From assembly GCF_040807025.1 (NCBI RefSeq), contig NC_090942.1, positions 64,498,911-64,562,910 of the forward strand: 64,000 nucleotides of DNA, written 5' to 3'. The DNA is from Struthio camelus. Taxonomy: Eukaryota > Chordata > Aves > Struthioniformes > Struthionidae. This document shows positions 24,983 through 63,900 of this stretch, piece after piece. The notes under the pieces are model-generated. The model was not told the origin of the DNA. It searched no databases and saw only the letters and a program-made list of their open reading frames with translations. The translations under genes and the position numbers were made by a program. Position 1 is the first letter of the stretch; each line of letters opens with the position of its first letter.

Positions 24983-26627
24983 AGTGAACCATTCTGACAG
25001 CTGCCCCGTTTGGGACTGTCTGAAGTGAGAACGGTCTGTATCCCTCAGCACCGGGGTGGAAAGGGTTTCCTTGTTGAAAAGAGGTTTCTATTTCTTTTTT
25101 TTTTTTCCTCTCATTCCAAAATGAGAGTTAGCCTGAGGGTTTTTTCCCTGACTGATTACAAAGAAAAAATAGAGTCCTTGGACTTGGATGGATTAAAGCA
25201 CTTTAGCTAAAATCATTCCAAACATTTTGTTTGGGTTTTGATCTTATAACTTTTAAGACTTTAGTATTTTTTGTGTAAGTTAACTGCAAGTGTAAAAATA
25301 CTGCTTCGAATTAAAATTCTCACACTTTTCAGTTAAAGAAGTTAAGATGGGACATTCTGATGATTTTTAGTTCTTTGAAATTCAGAGCTGGGGAATTCTT
25401 GATGTGGACTTTTCCACATGAACAGTCTGGGTCTCTTGCAGCTTTTGTGTCTTCCTGTGAAAAAATATATTTCACTGAAAAATTCCCAGCCAGCTGCAGT
25501 GGTTATATCCTTATTCAACTCAGTAGAGCCGGCACATGATATTTTTTTTTTAACAAGGGATTAGTTATCATAGATTGCATTTTCTGCACCTGAAATCATT
25601 TAGTGAACAAGTACAGAGAATAAGGCAAGGAAAACTCACAGCACAACTGAGCAAACACAAAGTAGAGACTGCAGTGCTTTCTGTTAGGCAGACCTTTAAT
25701 TCCTTGCACAATGTTTCTATCACATTTAAAAGAAGTCCTTCATGCTTTATAAAGGACATGATTAGAATTTACATAAAACGGGAGGAGAAAAGTATTGCAA
25801 GACAAGGTTGATGGAGAGGGAACAGATTAAGGACAATTGCCTTCCCACCTCTCTCAGTAGGTGGAAATAAGGTCATAAAGGGATTAGTTTCGCCGTTTAA
25901 AAAAATGTGTGTATGTTTGCTATAAAATTCTTAAAATTATATGCATGCAAGTATTTCTTGCATGCAAATACTACTGGGCAGTAGTAATTGTTATATTTGC
26001 ACATGCAAATTAGTTAATTTTGTGCAAGAATGACTACAGGCAATTTATATGTTCATTACCCAAAGTAAATAATGATACGCAAATAGACCAAAAGAACATT
26101 CATGAAATGCATAATACTTTCTATGTCTCATTTAAAAAAAGAACCCTTTATGAGGAGAAAATGTTTTTTAAATATAAACATTTGTTTTAATTGTTTAAAA
26201 TATTCCTCTTCTCCCCATCCCCATACAAACATGCTTCAGGTATGTTTGCAATGTCGTGTTCTCACTGTTGGTGAAATTGATAAAAACCAGTCTGACTTCT
26301 TTCCTCCATCTAATTTCAAGGGTGAGATCAATGGGTTATCTTCTGTGTTTTGTGGAAGACAAAGAGAAATTGAGTCCTTCACAGGCTCGGCATCCAAAAA
26401 CCAAATAAAAGCCCACAGTCCAGTGTTCTGGAGTATCCTTGGCCCAGCAGAGGTCAGGGCAGGGCACTCCCTTGTTGTCTGACCCATGGGACCAGTGGCT
26501 CCCTTCTCTCCCCCCATCACCCCCATGCATTACCCACCCATCATCATGCTATTGGAGTGCACCTTCATGAGAGTCTGAGGGGCTCCTGCTTTTAGGAGGT
26601 GAGGAGACCTTTGTGAAAGATGAGCTG

Positions 26628-26656
26628 GGATCTAGCCTTGGATCCAGGCTAGATCC
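26628..26656. repeat. Perfect inverted repeat just upstream of ATP6V0A4
   Basis: GGATCTAGCC at 26628-26637 pairs exactly with GGCTAGATCC at 26647-26656 across a nine-base loop. It ends 125 bases before the ATP6V0A4 start codon, so it falls in the 5' UTR or in the intron just before the first coding exon. Whether it is transcribed is unknown. Confidence 0.9.
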
Positions 26657-26781
26657 TGCATCCTGACTCACTGAAACCAATGTTCATGCAGTGCTTGGCC
26701 CCTCACAGTACTTCCCAGGACGACGACGGTGCTGCTGGCCGAGGCCTCCACGGACACCCCAGGAGGAGGAGGGTGGGCGAA

Positions 26782-54011
<27,230 letters not shown>

Positions 54012-54444
54012 AGTCAGTGCATCACTTCTTCACTCCCGAGAGCAGGTTTTATTTTCTTTTAATCAATTACCCACAGAGTCGGGTATATAGAATTAAACAG
54101 AATGGGACATGACCCTTAAAAGAAGAAGAGCCGTGATGAAAATGTTTTAGCTTGGCAAAAACGCAACCCTCAGAGCTAGCCACTTTCACATAAAGCACTA
54201 CATCAGTTAAGAGCAATGAACAGAGATACTACATCAGCTGGGCTAGCTGCACCCTTGGCGGTGTATCTCTTCTGAAGTCTTTGCCAAGCACCTGGACCTC
54301 AGCACTCGGTCAGGTCAGCTGTCTACTGCTTGGTTAAAAAGAGGAGTTGCACCTTTTTGAATTAAATTGATTATCAATAATCAACTTGCATGTGTTTTGT
54401 GCGATTTACTGCCTTACCTTTATGGTATGTTTCTTTCTCAGGAA

Positions 54445-54450
54445 AATAAA
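54445..54450 (+). terminator. Candidate poly(A) signal for ATP6V0A4
   Basis: Canonical AATAAA about 430 bases after the stop codon, with another at 54865-54870. The hexamer overlapping the stop codon is probably not used because it would leave almost no 3' UTR. Confidence 0.4.
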
Positions 54451-55117
54451 TTCCGGCTGTTGTTTCAAACTGTGGTTGATCATATGACAGTGATCAACTT
54501 CCTTAGAAGATTGTAGCCCTTCGTTTAGCACACAGTACAAAACAGCTTAAAGACAGGTCATATGGCAGGGTTGCAACTTTGTATTATGCCTTAGTACAAC
54601 AACCCTCCTTTTATCTGATTTGCTCCAGGGCTTCACAGTGCAAGACTGTACACTTCTGCACACATCATCACTTAAGCAAAGTGTTTGTTTTGAGCAGTGT
54701 AAACAAAAGAATGCACTAGTTTGCATTTTGGCAGCCAAATTATTTTTCTCTATTGACTTGTTTCTCATTGAAGATTTAAGATGACTCCTCTTGTGCTGTA
54801 TTTTTCAAGACGTTGTTACAGCAGACTGTATAGGAATGCAAATACTTAATGAACCGAAAGAAGAAATAAACTAAGACAATTCAGATGAATTCAGTGTTGA
54901 TGTACTATGATCTTTCCTAAATATTAGTTCATTACTAATCTTTAACATTGAATAGTATTAAACATGATCGGCTTTTTTTTTTTCAGTCAATGTTAGGGCA
55001 CCATAGAGAATGTAAAATCCCGACACAATATGCTGATGAATTTGGAGGTAGCAGTGCTTCCATGAGGTGTGACAAATCACCTCCTTGGTATTCAGATCCA
55101 CTGAAGAAACCCACCTG

Positions 55118-55143
55118 GCAGATGTTCCTGGCAGATGTTCCTG
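55118..55143 (+). repeat. Two tandem copies of a 13-mer
   Basis: GCAGATGTTCCTG at 55118-55130 is repeated exactly at 55131-55143 and followed by GCAGG, the start of a third unit. This is a simple local duplication in the intergenic region. Confidence 0.9.
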
Positions 55144-57528
55144 GCAGGATGAGCAGTGGGATAGGTAACAGAGGCAGTGCGATTGCTATGATTAGGCTTG
55201 AGAGTTACCATCCTGCTACAGTGACCAGGGAGAAAATATAACCCCAGTCCAAGCCATTATTTCACCTTTCCTCTTGTGGTGCAAGAAGCCATACTAGTGC
55301 TGGGCACACTGGTTACCAACAGAGTTAGGAGCCTTTTTTCATTTTAGTGCGGTTGTAACCATGGCTGGAAGTGGGCACCAGACTTTGTCTGCGACCACGT
55401 GTGACCTTGCACCACCAGTTCTTTGGGAAGGGGTACGCTATGATACAGAAACAAAAAACGCATGAGCATAAATGCAACTGGTGTGACAGTTCCTCTGCAT
55501 ATGCAGATCACCTTTGTTTCTTCATTCCAGCTTAATTTCTTTATTCCCATTCTGCAGAGGTTCAGGAGAAAAACTGTCTTGAAGCAGGACTGGCCAAACT
55601 AGTTTGATGCATTACCCAACACAAAGAAAACAACTTGCTTTGTGAAACAGTGGGTGGATTTTTTGCACAAACATATTTTATCTTTATTGCACCTTTCCAT
55701 GTGATTGCAGTGTAACTGAGAAGGTCATTACCTGAAACAGAATATCTCTTCCTTTTAGAGCTTCTTGGTGTTTTCCTTTTTGCCCAAGGTTTACATTTTG
55801 AGCAGGAAAAACAAGTTATCCTGTGAATACTGCAGGTGACAAGATCTGTTGTTTACTGTACTGAAAGGTGACTCAAACATGTGGCTTAATTTTGTATTCA
55901 GCTCTATTTTTCTGTGTGCAACTGAGTAACTCGGGAGAGCCTGTAGCTCCCTTGTGTAGTTACGAGGTGGGGACACACTCTGCAAGAGGACTGACCCCCT
56001 TATAATCAGGAAGCAGTCAAATGAAATATTACTGAAAGACGGGGCCATTCTTACCCGCTTTGAGGAGAGCACTGGCTTTTCTCTAGGCTGTTTGTAAGAC
56101 TTATTTAAATTCCCCAAAATGTTCCAGAGTGCCTTGTTTTTTAAAAAAAATTTCCTACAGAAGGTGAGGAGGATTTTGGAACAGGAGCGTTGACTGCCTA
56201 TTCCCCTGCACAGCCTCTATGCTGAAAGGGACTGTGTTTTCTCACTCATGCTGTGAACGTGGCCACCAGATGTGGGCAGGTCCAGCAAAGATCATTGCTG
56301 TAGACTAGCACGCCTTGGTGCAACACCCTATTGTCTTTATCTGGACTTTACGCGTTGCTGGAGGAGGTATGACTTCCAATTACCTTGCTGGGAATTTTTA
56401 CCAAGTAACGACCTCAGCGTGCACCTCTGGAGTGAATTCAGGATCTGGGTCTAGGGAGGAATGACTGCTATACCATGTGGTACAGGACCTGTGGATCCAA
56501 AGTTCATCCCACTGCTAGGAAGTTGTTTGTTTTTGAGTGCTGGTGACATGAGTTACATCGTATTGTAGGAAATTAATGTGAAAAAAAATACCCTCTATGT
56601 GTGATTATGTAGGAGGGGAAAATGATAACGAGTTTAAACAAAACTGGTTTCAATAACTCACCCTCACTCTCTTCTCAGTTTTTGTACTCATACTCAGAAG
56701 AGCCAGAGGTGTGTGTTGAGGCCCTCCTGCTGGGATTTCTTGTGGTGACTTGGAGGAGAGGGACACAAGCTACCATGTTCTCTTGTCTCTTAGGTCCTTC
56801 TTTAGAGGTGATGAGGAACTGCTTTTTAGATAGACCTTTTGTACCCTTTACGAGTCGATAGTCTTTATGCCTCAGACTTTTGTTCGCTCCATCTTTCACA
56901 AATCTTAGGCAAGGTTGCTGCCCCCCATCTCTGTGTCTTCATTTAGGGTGTCTCATGGCTATAGTCTATCTTCCTGTTGGGGTAAAAGGAAGATTAAAGG
57001 CACAGGCTGTGTGTTTCCACTCACACTTTGCTCAGACCAATCTTGATATTTCTGTTGCAAATAACTAAAGTATCATGACGCGATTAAAAAAAAATAATAG
57101 ACACAGCATCCCTTTGTTCAGTCCCAGTGTCCTGTTGGCAGGGATAGCACACCTGGGCCTGAAAGCACAAGTGTGCGACAAAGAATTTCACAATATTTTG
57201 GTCGGTATTTTTTCCCCTCCTGCCTTGGGAAGCTGGAACACCAGAACGTCCGTACCGTTCTGTGATTTCATCTGTGTTTTTGCAATAAAAACGTAACAGC
57301 AGAAATCTGGCAGCCTGGATCATGCATCTAGTTCAGCAGTTGCCAATAATGGCTGTTACTGAATATTAGATATTATTAAAAGGAAAATGTAAAATAGTGC
57401 TATGAAATAGCATATGTTGGCTGGTAGCAAATGCCTTCCTGATGTGTGGAAGCATGAGATTCAGTACAAGAGTTGCATGCTTTGAGAAAACTATTACAGC
57501 ATTGCTGCCAGCTCAGTGTTCAGATTTC

Positions 57529-57545
57529 AAAAAAAAAAAAAAAAA
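57529..57545. repeat. Poly(A) run, 17 bases
   Basis: A homopolymer of 17 A residues. I see no retroposon body directly upstream, so its origin is undetermined. Confidence 0.9.
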
Positions 57546-57879
57546 GGATTTGAGGAACCCTTAGGGGAAAAGAGACAAAAATCACCCCAGTGTCTTCACA
57601 GGGAGAAACTGAAGCCAGGACTCACACACTTGAGCAGCAAAAGTCAACATACTCCCTCTTAACCAAGAGCACGTACCCGCCATAACTCAGATTTACCGGC
57701 CAGCGTAACTCATCGCACTCAGACCTGCTGCATGGTGAAGTCGGGATTGCTGTGGTGCAGTTTGGTATTCAGCTGGGAAATCCAGGGGGGTGACGCAGGC
57801 CCCGTTTTCTTCAGGGTGATGGCCCCCGCGCTGAGCAGGTTGAGGGGAAGCTGTGACAGCTCTCCTGCACTTCTTGAAT

Positions 57880-58080
57880 AACAAGTGTATGAAGCTGGCG
57901 GTACCCTTGGCTGTGCCTCGGGGAGCCTCGTCCGCTGCTCGAGCTGAGACCTCGCTGGCGTCGCCGCAGGGATGCGTCCGCTGCGTTTCTGCGGCGGCGG
58001 AGTCATCCCTTTAAGAAGGGGCAGGTGAGCACGGTCCTGCAGCGGGAAGGCTGTGCAAACATATCCGTGGGCAGGGGAGC
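57880..58080 (+). promoter_or_regulatory. CpG-rich patch with splice donor, candidate SVOPL promoter and first exon
   Basis: About 18 CpG dinucleotides in roughly 200 bases by eye, including a GCGGCGGCGG string. The patch ends in a strong donor, GGGGCAG|GTGAGC, with GT at 58025-58026. It lies 2.8 kb upstream of the SVOPL start codon, in the same orientation, and before the acceptor-like sequence near 60790. An untranslated first exon ending at 58024 is a reasonable inference, not shown. Confidence 0.4.
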
Positions 58081-60845
58081 AGGGCGCACCTGCCAGGGCA
58101 CCCTGCCTGCAGTGGGGAGGCACCAGACCTCATCCCCGGCAGCCGGACCCCAACCCCACAGCGTAGCCACTGCAAGAGAAAGAAAATAGCTCACCTGAAA
58201 TAATATAGCCGGAAAGGAGGGAAGGCTGGTGCCAGAGATTTTTCTGAGGTAAGAAAGCTTTACTCAAACAAAAAACAAAAAAAAAAAAGATCAAATCGAG
58301 TGGAGGTGTCTGATCGTTTTTACGTTGTGTGCAGAAGCTCTGTGATTTCACTGACAAAATTCCCAGCTGGTCCCACGAGCAGCGTTGTATATGCTGTGCC
58401 TGCTGCCGACCCTCCTTCGTCGCCTGCCTTGCAGCCTCTTGCGTGGGGTCATCTCGTCTTGCTGCTGGGTCCCAGCAGTGGTTTCTCTGCTCTCTTCATC
58501 GGTCCCTTCAGATGGAGGACTGCTATTTTCCCTGCCAGCTGCAGCTTTGTTACTGCTGTTCTTTTGGCTCATGTAAATGGCATTGAATGTTTTCTGTGTG
58601 ATTTACAAATAGTAAGAAACTCTGCCTTGTGACTCCCCAAAGAGGTGTGTTAGACAAGCTGGACAAACAGGGCTGCAAACGTTTGGGAAGAGCAAACTAG
58701 GCATTCACTGGGAATCATTGGGAGGCTTGTTAAAGTGTTGCACCTAAATCTCTGCCTTTCAGACATAAATGCTGTTGTAGAGAGTACAGTGCCAGGGACT
58801 GGCAGGTTCTTGTCTGGTTATGGATGAGTACATTTTGCCCCAATATCCCAGTCAGATGGGGAATGCAGGTGCCAGAACATAATTTCCAGTGTTATTTGGG
58901 GTGCTACAGCAGTTATCCTACCAGCTGCTGTTGGAGACCCATGTGGGTCTCCCATAGTTCCTGTCTGGCCTCACCAGGGATGTCCCGCACAGCAGTGGTG
59001 GAGACAGGCATTTCTGCCTGGTTTCTGGAAAAGCAGCAGCACTTACTGGCAGGGTGGCATGTGGCATAGAGCTGCTGCTGCTGAGGCACCCACTGGCTGC
59101 ACAGCAGTGACACGATCCAGCACCTCTCAGCAAAATTTATCCACCTATCCCAGTGCTGGGCTTTCACAGTGCCGCAGCCCAAGGGCCCGCTGTGTGCTTC
59201 GGAGGAGAGCAGCTCTTTAGCAAGACCCGGCCATGACACGGCAACTCAGGGCAGGGTGTGTTTACAGGTCTCTGAGCATAAAGGAATGGTAAAGGGAGAA
59301 AAGTAGGTCCCCAGATTTCATTATTGCAAAGCCTTTAGTGATTCAGTCACATAGCATAGTCTCATGGGTTCTCACAGCTGCCGCTTTTTGGTTGCTATTG
59401 AGCTCGTTCCACTTACTTAGAAATGGTTTATAGCTGATGACCAAGGTGATAGCTGGTAGCACCATGTGCTGGTGGGAGGTATCACTGCTGCAGAGGATGC
59501 TGCTGAGAGATACTTGTGAGCAACATCCAAGACAACTTCTTGGATGCCGGACTTTAATGATCTGTAGCAGCAACATCCCAGTATAGGACCTGATCAACTA
59601 ATCTGGGGCTACTATTATTGTAGCATAATAATAGCCTATTAAGGGCTACTATTAGCCCTTAATTAACTGTTTATAACTGAATCTCCATGTAATGCTTTTA
59701 ATATATCCAGCCTGTGCATAGCCTACTCTGTGCTTTTGGTGTTTGTGCTGGCCTCTAGCTCAGCCGATGTTTTTGTCACCTTTTTTAGATGTTCCCAATC
59801 TTTAACTCTGGAGCGTTGGCCTGCCTTAGCTTCCTTGTCTCACTTGGGCCATTCCCCTCAGTACCCCTTGCCTGATCTGCTGCAGGTGGGTGGCACTGGT
59901 TGCTTCCCTTGGCCAAGTCTGGCAACCTTGAGGGAGGCCAAAGGAGAGGCTGTCGTTAAATTTAAGCAGGGCTGAACCCCCCAACCCAAGTGTCCAAGCA
60001 TGCGCACAGCAGGAAAGCTTGGGAGTTACAGCATGTGGTGTGCTTAATCCCAGCCGTAGGATTAAGATGAACTTTTCTGACTGGAAAAAGAGTCTGTGAT
60101 CAAACCAGAGGACCTAGTGTTAAAAACTAGAAACTTAAGGGGAAAAAGCTGGTTTTGCCTCATTGCAAGCTAGAACTCGTGGCTCTGTTCCTTGCTGACA
60201 TAAGGCAGTGGGGACTAGTGCAGCGTGGATGAGGCTGAGGATCACGTTTGCTATGGGAAGTGCTGGCACTGAGCTCTACAGGTTGGATGAGGAGTTGCAA
60301 GGCTGCATGCGTTGCATGGCTATGCAGGGGCATGCGAGGGTAGGGCCCTGCTGCTCACCCAGCTCCTGGCTCCAAACAAGGGGGAATTTTGATCTTGAAC
60401 AGAGGCTAGCTACTACCAGCACGTGCCTCCTTGCCCATTGAAGACGCAGCATCTTTTGGCTGCTGCTGTGTTTCTGCAGGTGCTCATCGCCTATAGTTTG
60501 GGAAAGACATTTCACGTGCTCTTGCACTGGCAGGTCTTGGGTCTCCCCTAGGCCATTTCCTGGACTTTCTGTAAAAACAGCCAGTGATTACTGATCTTTA
60601 TCAGTTCACCTAAATCACTTTGCATCCATATAATTTTGGCAAAAAAATGTGGTACGAGGAGAGAGAAGACATCTCCTAACACCTATCTAAAATGAATCCA
60701 TGGCTGAGCATTTCTGAGCCCATCCAGTGCTGTATGGAAAGCTGCTTTACTGGCTTTTTGCCAAGATAGCTTTGTGGCTGCCCGCAGGATTCCCAGGTAA
60801 ACCCCAGCCTTCCTCGCTTGGACTGCGGACCCAGCAGGAGTTGAG
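58081..60845 (+). other. Probable SVOPL 5' untranslated region or first intron
   Basis: No coding exon is seen. It includes a perfect 9-bp hairpin at 59639-59662. Acceptor-like AG sites near 60788-60799 could begin the exon that carries the SVOPL start codon. Open frames on both strands are unremarkable. Confidence 0.5.
59639..59662. repeat. Perfect inverted repeat, 9-bp arms, 6-base loop
   Basis: TTAAGGGCT at 59639-59647 and AGCCCTTAA at 59654-59662 flank ACTATT. Just to the left lies a second imperfect inverted repeat built of CTACTATTAT / ATAATAATAG, so the whole 59614-59662 stretch is unusually self-complementary. Confidence 0.9.
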
Positions 60846-60924
60846 ATGGCCAATGCACCGAAAGAGGCAACAAATGCTATTGGCTTGGAAGAAATCTGTA
60901 CAGCAAGACAAGATCCCCCAAAAG
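60846..60924 (+). CDS. SVOPL: SVOPL coding exon 1, residues 1-26
   Basis: ATG at 60846 in a favourable context (G at -3 and at +4). Encodes MANAPKEATNAIGLEEICTA and RQDPPK, then one base before donor AAAAG|GTGGGT. This N-terminal tail is poorly conserved. The call rests on the ATG, the correct phase into the next exon, and the similar length and position of the human N-terminus. Confidence 0.75.
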
Positions 60925-63900
60925 GTGGGTTTGTAATGGCAGGACCAGAGATTATGGGGTCAGTTCACTTCAGATGGGGTAAAGGGAGGGTCCCAGACTC
61001 CCAGTGTGCCTGTTACCTGCAACCTCAGTACATGGCACCAGCTCCATACACTTCCTCTCTTGTCACAGCTACCAGACTAGCAGCTGCTGTCTATGGCTGC
61101 AGGAAGAGCTGGCTGCCCTGGGTTTTCTCACTCCTCCATTATGTGTTAATGTTTTATTCTACCAGAAATCAAAGGATTCTCTCATTTTGGATCATTTATT
61201 TTTAGGGAAAAAAAAATATATTCTATCTCAAAAGGATTTTAAAATGAAAAAAAAATTGTAGAAAAGCATCAAAACAGCAAGTTCTGAATTGGCAGAAAAA
61301 AAAATTTCCTCTGAAACTCTTCAGCAAGTTCAGTTCAATTTCACAAATAATGTTGATTGGTTTGAACTGACTTAGCTCCGAGATAAATGGGCTGACAGAA
61401 AAATTTACTCAGCTCTGACTTTACTTAAATAAGAGCTAAAAAGTATTCATACACAGACAGCTTTCTACCGGGTCTATTTATAAAGCTGTTCCTGCCCTAG
61501 TCTTGAGCTGTATTGTGTTGACTCCTGAAATGGGGAAACAAAGTCGGCAATGAGCTCCCAGGAGACGAGGCTGAGCCTGGAGCCCCCGACGGTGTCCATC
61601 AGCTGCGGCTGTAAACCTTGCAGGGGTGGCAGGGCTGAGATGCCTGGCTCCCGCCGTGCCAGCCTGGACTCTTCCCCCGGCCAGCGCGGAGGGGGACCAA
61701 GTGCGAGGCAGTTTGGGCAGGGGAAGGGAGCAGATAGTTGCCCAGAGACACGGCTCATCACCTCAGCCACAGGTTTCTGAAACCCCCACGGTCGCTCAGG
61801 ACAAGGCTAGGAAGGCCAAGGCCGGGGGGGGGGGGGGCGAGATTAGCCTTCCTCCCATGCATGGCCCCCTCCTCTAGCTGTTTTTTTAGCTAGTCCCTGA
61901 AGCACCCAACCACCAGCATGCCCAGGGGCTGTTCAGTTAATGGACAGTACCTGCAATTACTGCCTGTTGCCAATTGGTTTTTCTGGCACAGCCCCAGAGT
62001 AACATGAAAAAAAAAATCACATTTCAGAAAGATCTGATGAGGTACAATTTCACTGCTAATTTTTTTTTTTTTTGTGTGTGTGTGTCTGTCTTTCTTTTCC
62101 ATTACTGTTCAGGGCAGAAGACGTTTACAGTGGAAGAAGCTGTGGAAACCATTGGGTTTGGGAGGTTCCACATAGCACTTTTCCTCATTATGGGAAGCAC
62201 TGGTGTAGGTTTCTGCAGCCATCTATATTAATCCTAAGAAATGCTTTTCTCATTGCCCTTACTGCTGTGCAGTAATAATTGTAGGCACCAAGTGCTAATA
62301 CTGCAGTCCATTTTTTTTTCACATGTAGTTTCTTAAGCAGCATTTCTGTATTTTCTCCAGCCGAAACTAGTATCTGCCTGTGCCTGTGTCACACCTATTT
62401 CAGGGCAAAACTCAGCAGGTTGGTCCAGAGCATCCTTATGCCTCCTCTGCCCTGGAGCAGTGGTGGAGCACTGTCCCACCAGGCAGCGCCAACAGGGTAT
62501 TTCTTCAGTCCTGTTTGAGTACTTGTATTGAGCCTCCCAGCCATGTTTTTCATGCTGTCCCCATGACAATCAGACCCTGTGCAGCCTGGCAGAGAGGGCT
62601 GCCCCCTCTCTTGCTCTTGGCTCCCCAAAGAATTTCCTGAGGGCCAGGGTCCTCCATTAATGGTGTAGCTGTTTTGGGACCTGGGGCACAAGCCTGACAC
62701 CATCCTGGGGCTAAAGGTGTGATGGAGATGCATTCACTAGGATCACTTCAAGGCCGCTAGCTGCGCGTGAACGATGGGCTCATTTCTTAACTAAAGCCAG
62801 CTGCTAGTGGGAAACAACCATTGGGCCAATGCAGCACTGTACTGATTTACTGATATTTATTTACGGGGTCATCTGTGAGTTAGATGCCCAAGTCCACAGC
62901 TGGGTACCTAGCTAAGCAGCTTGGTTTCAGAAGACTGTTGAAGATCTTCCGCTAACGCTGCTGGAAGATATCCTCCTCTGCAAAGGATGAGCCTTTCCAG
63001 CCCTTCTAGACACACACTATGTCTAGATACCCACTTTCTTACCTCCCCTTTCCTCTCCCCATCACCCTCGCTCCATCTTCCTGAGCAGTCACAGGGCTCA
63101 GACCATGGCCAATTTACCACAGTCAACAGTACCTGTACGCCAGCCGGGCACACAGCCCATGGGCATGTTCCTGCTCTGTGGCATGCACAAGGTCAAGGTC
63201 TTGGATTCAGCTTAGATGGCTGAGGTCTGAGATGCTCTGTCTTACCTTGCACTCATGATAAGTAGGAGCATGGACACCCTCCACCGCTGTGGTTCAGCTG
63301 CAGTGCTGGTAAGCAGCGGAAAGGCCAGCAACATGGCTTAGCCCCAGCATGATTTGGTCTTGCTGAGAGCTACCTGTACCACCACTGCTGCGTGGCTCAG
63401 CATGCAAACAGCAGAGGTATTTGCAGTGGGGCTTTCTCCCCTCAAACTGTGCCACAGGCTGGGGGCTGATAATGCCTCCGTTCTCCCTGCATATCCTCTC
63501 AGATGGGGCTTTACGCACGCAGTGAACTGCCTGGAAATGATGGGCCTGACGTGTCTGCAGGCTCGACATGACTGAGAGTGGAGGCTCAGCCTGTTCCTTG
63601 GAGCAGCCCTTGCTTGCTAACATGAACGTTTGTCCCCAAAGGTGGCTGAAGCCATGGAGATCATGCTAATAGCTGTTGTTTCCCCTCTCATCCGATGCGA
63701 GTGGCATCTTCAAGACTGGCAGGTGGCTTTAGTGACAACGGTGAGTGACTTGTGCCGCCCCGCTTGTCTGCTATGTGAGCATTGTCAGGGACACCGTCAC
63801 TGGCCTTGTTTTAAAGCACATTTCCTGGGCAGTGAGGAGCTCAGGTGTTAAGGTAATGACAGGCTTAGCTGTACCTTATCTGAAAATGCCAACTTCAGCT

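Larger units (their letters stand above)
17714..26781. other. Intergenic region between divergent TMEM213 and ATP6V0A4
   Basis: Nine kb between the two start codons. It should contain both promoters and any untranslated first exons. Visible contents are a C-run cluster (G-quadruplex type on the minus strand) at 18201-18223, T runs at 24966-24982 and nearby, a CpG-rich patch at 22431-22640 with a second at about 22850-22930, and a perfect hairpin at 26628-26656. Open frames reach 168 codons on the plus strand (18170-18676) and 143 on the minus (19202-19633). They lie in GC-richer DNA, overlap each other in several frames and resemble nothing I know, so none is called. Confidence 0.6.
54012..57879 (+). 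other. ATP6V0A4 3' UTR and intergenic DNA
   Basis: No coding exon is recognisable. AATAAA hexamers at 54445-54450 and 54865-54870 are candidate ends of the ATP6V0A4 transcript. A duplicated 13-mer at 55118-55143 and an A17 run at 57529-57545 are the only structured elements. Short open frames have no family resemblance. Confidence 0.6.
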
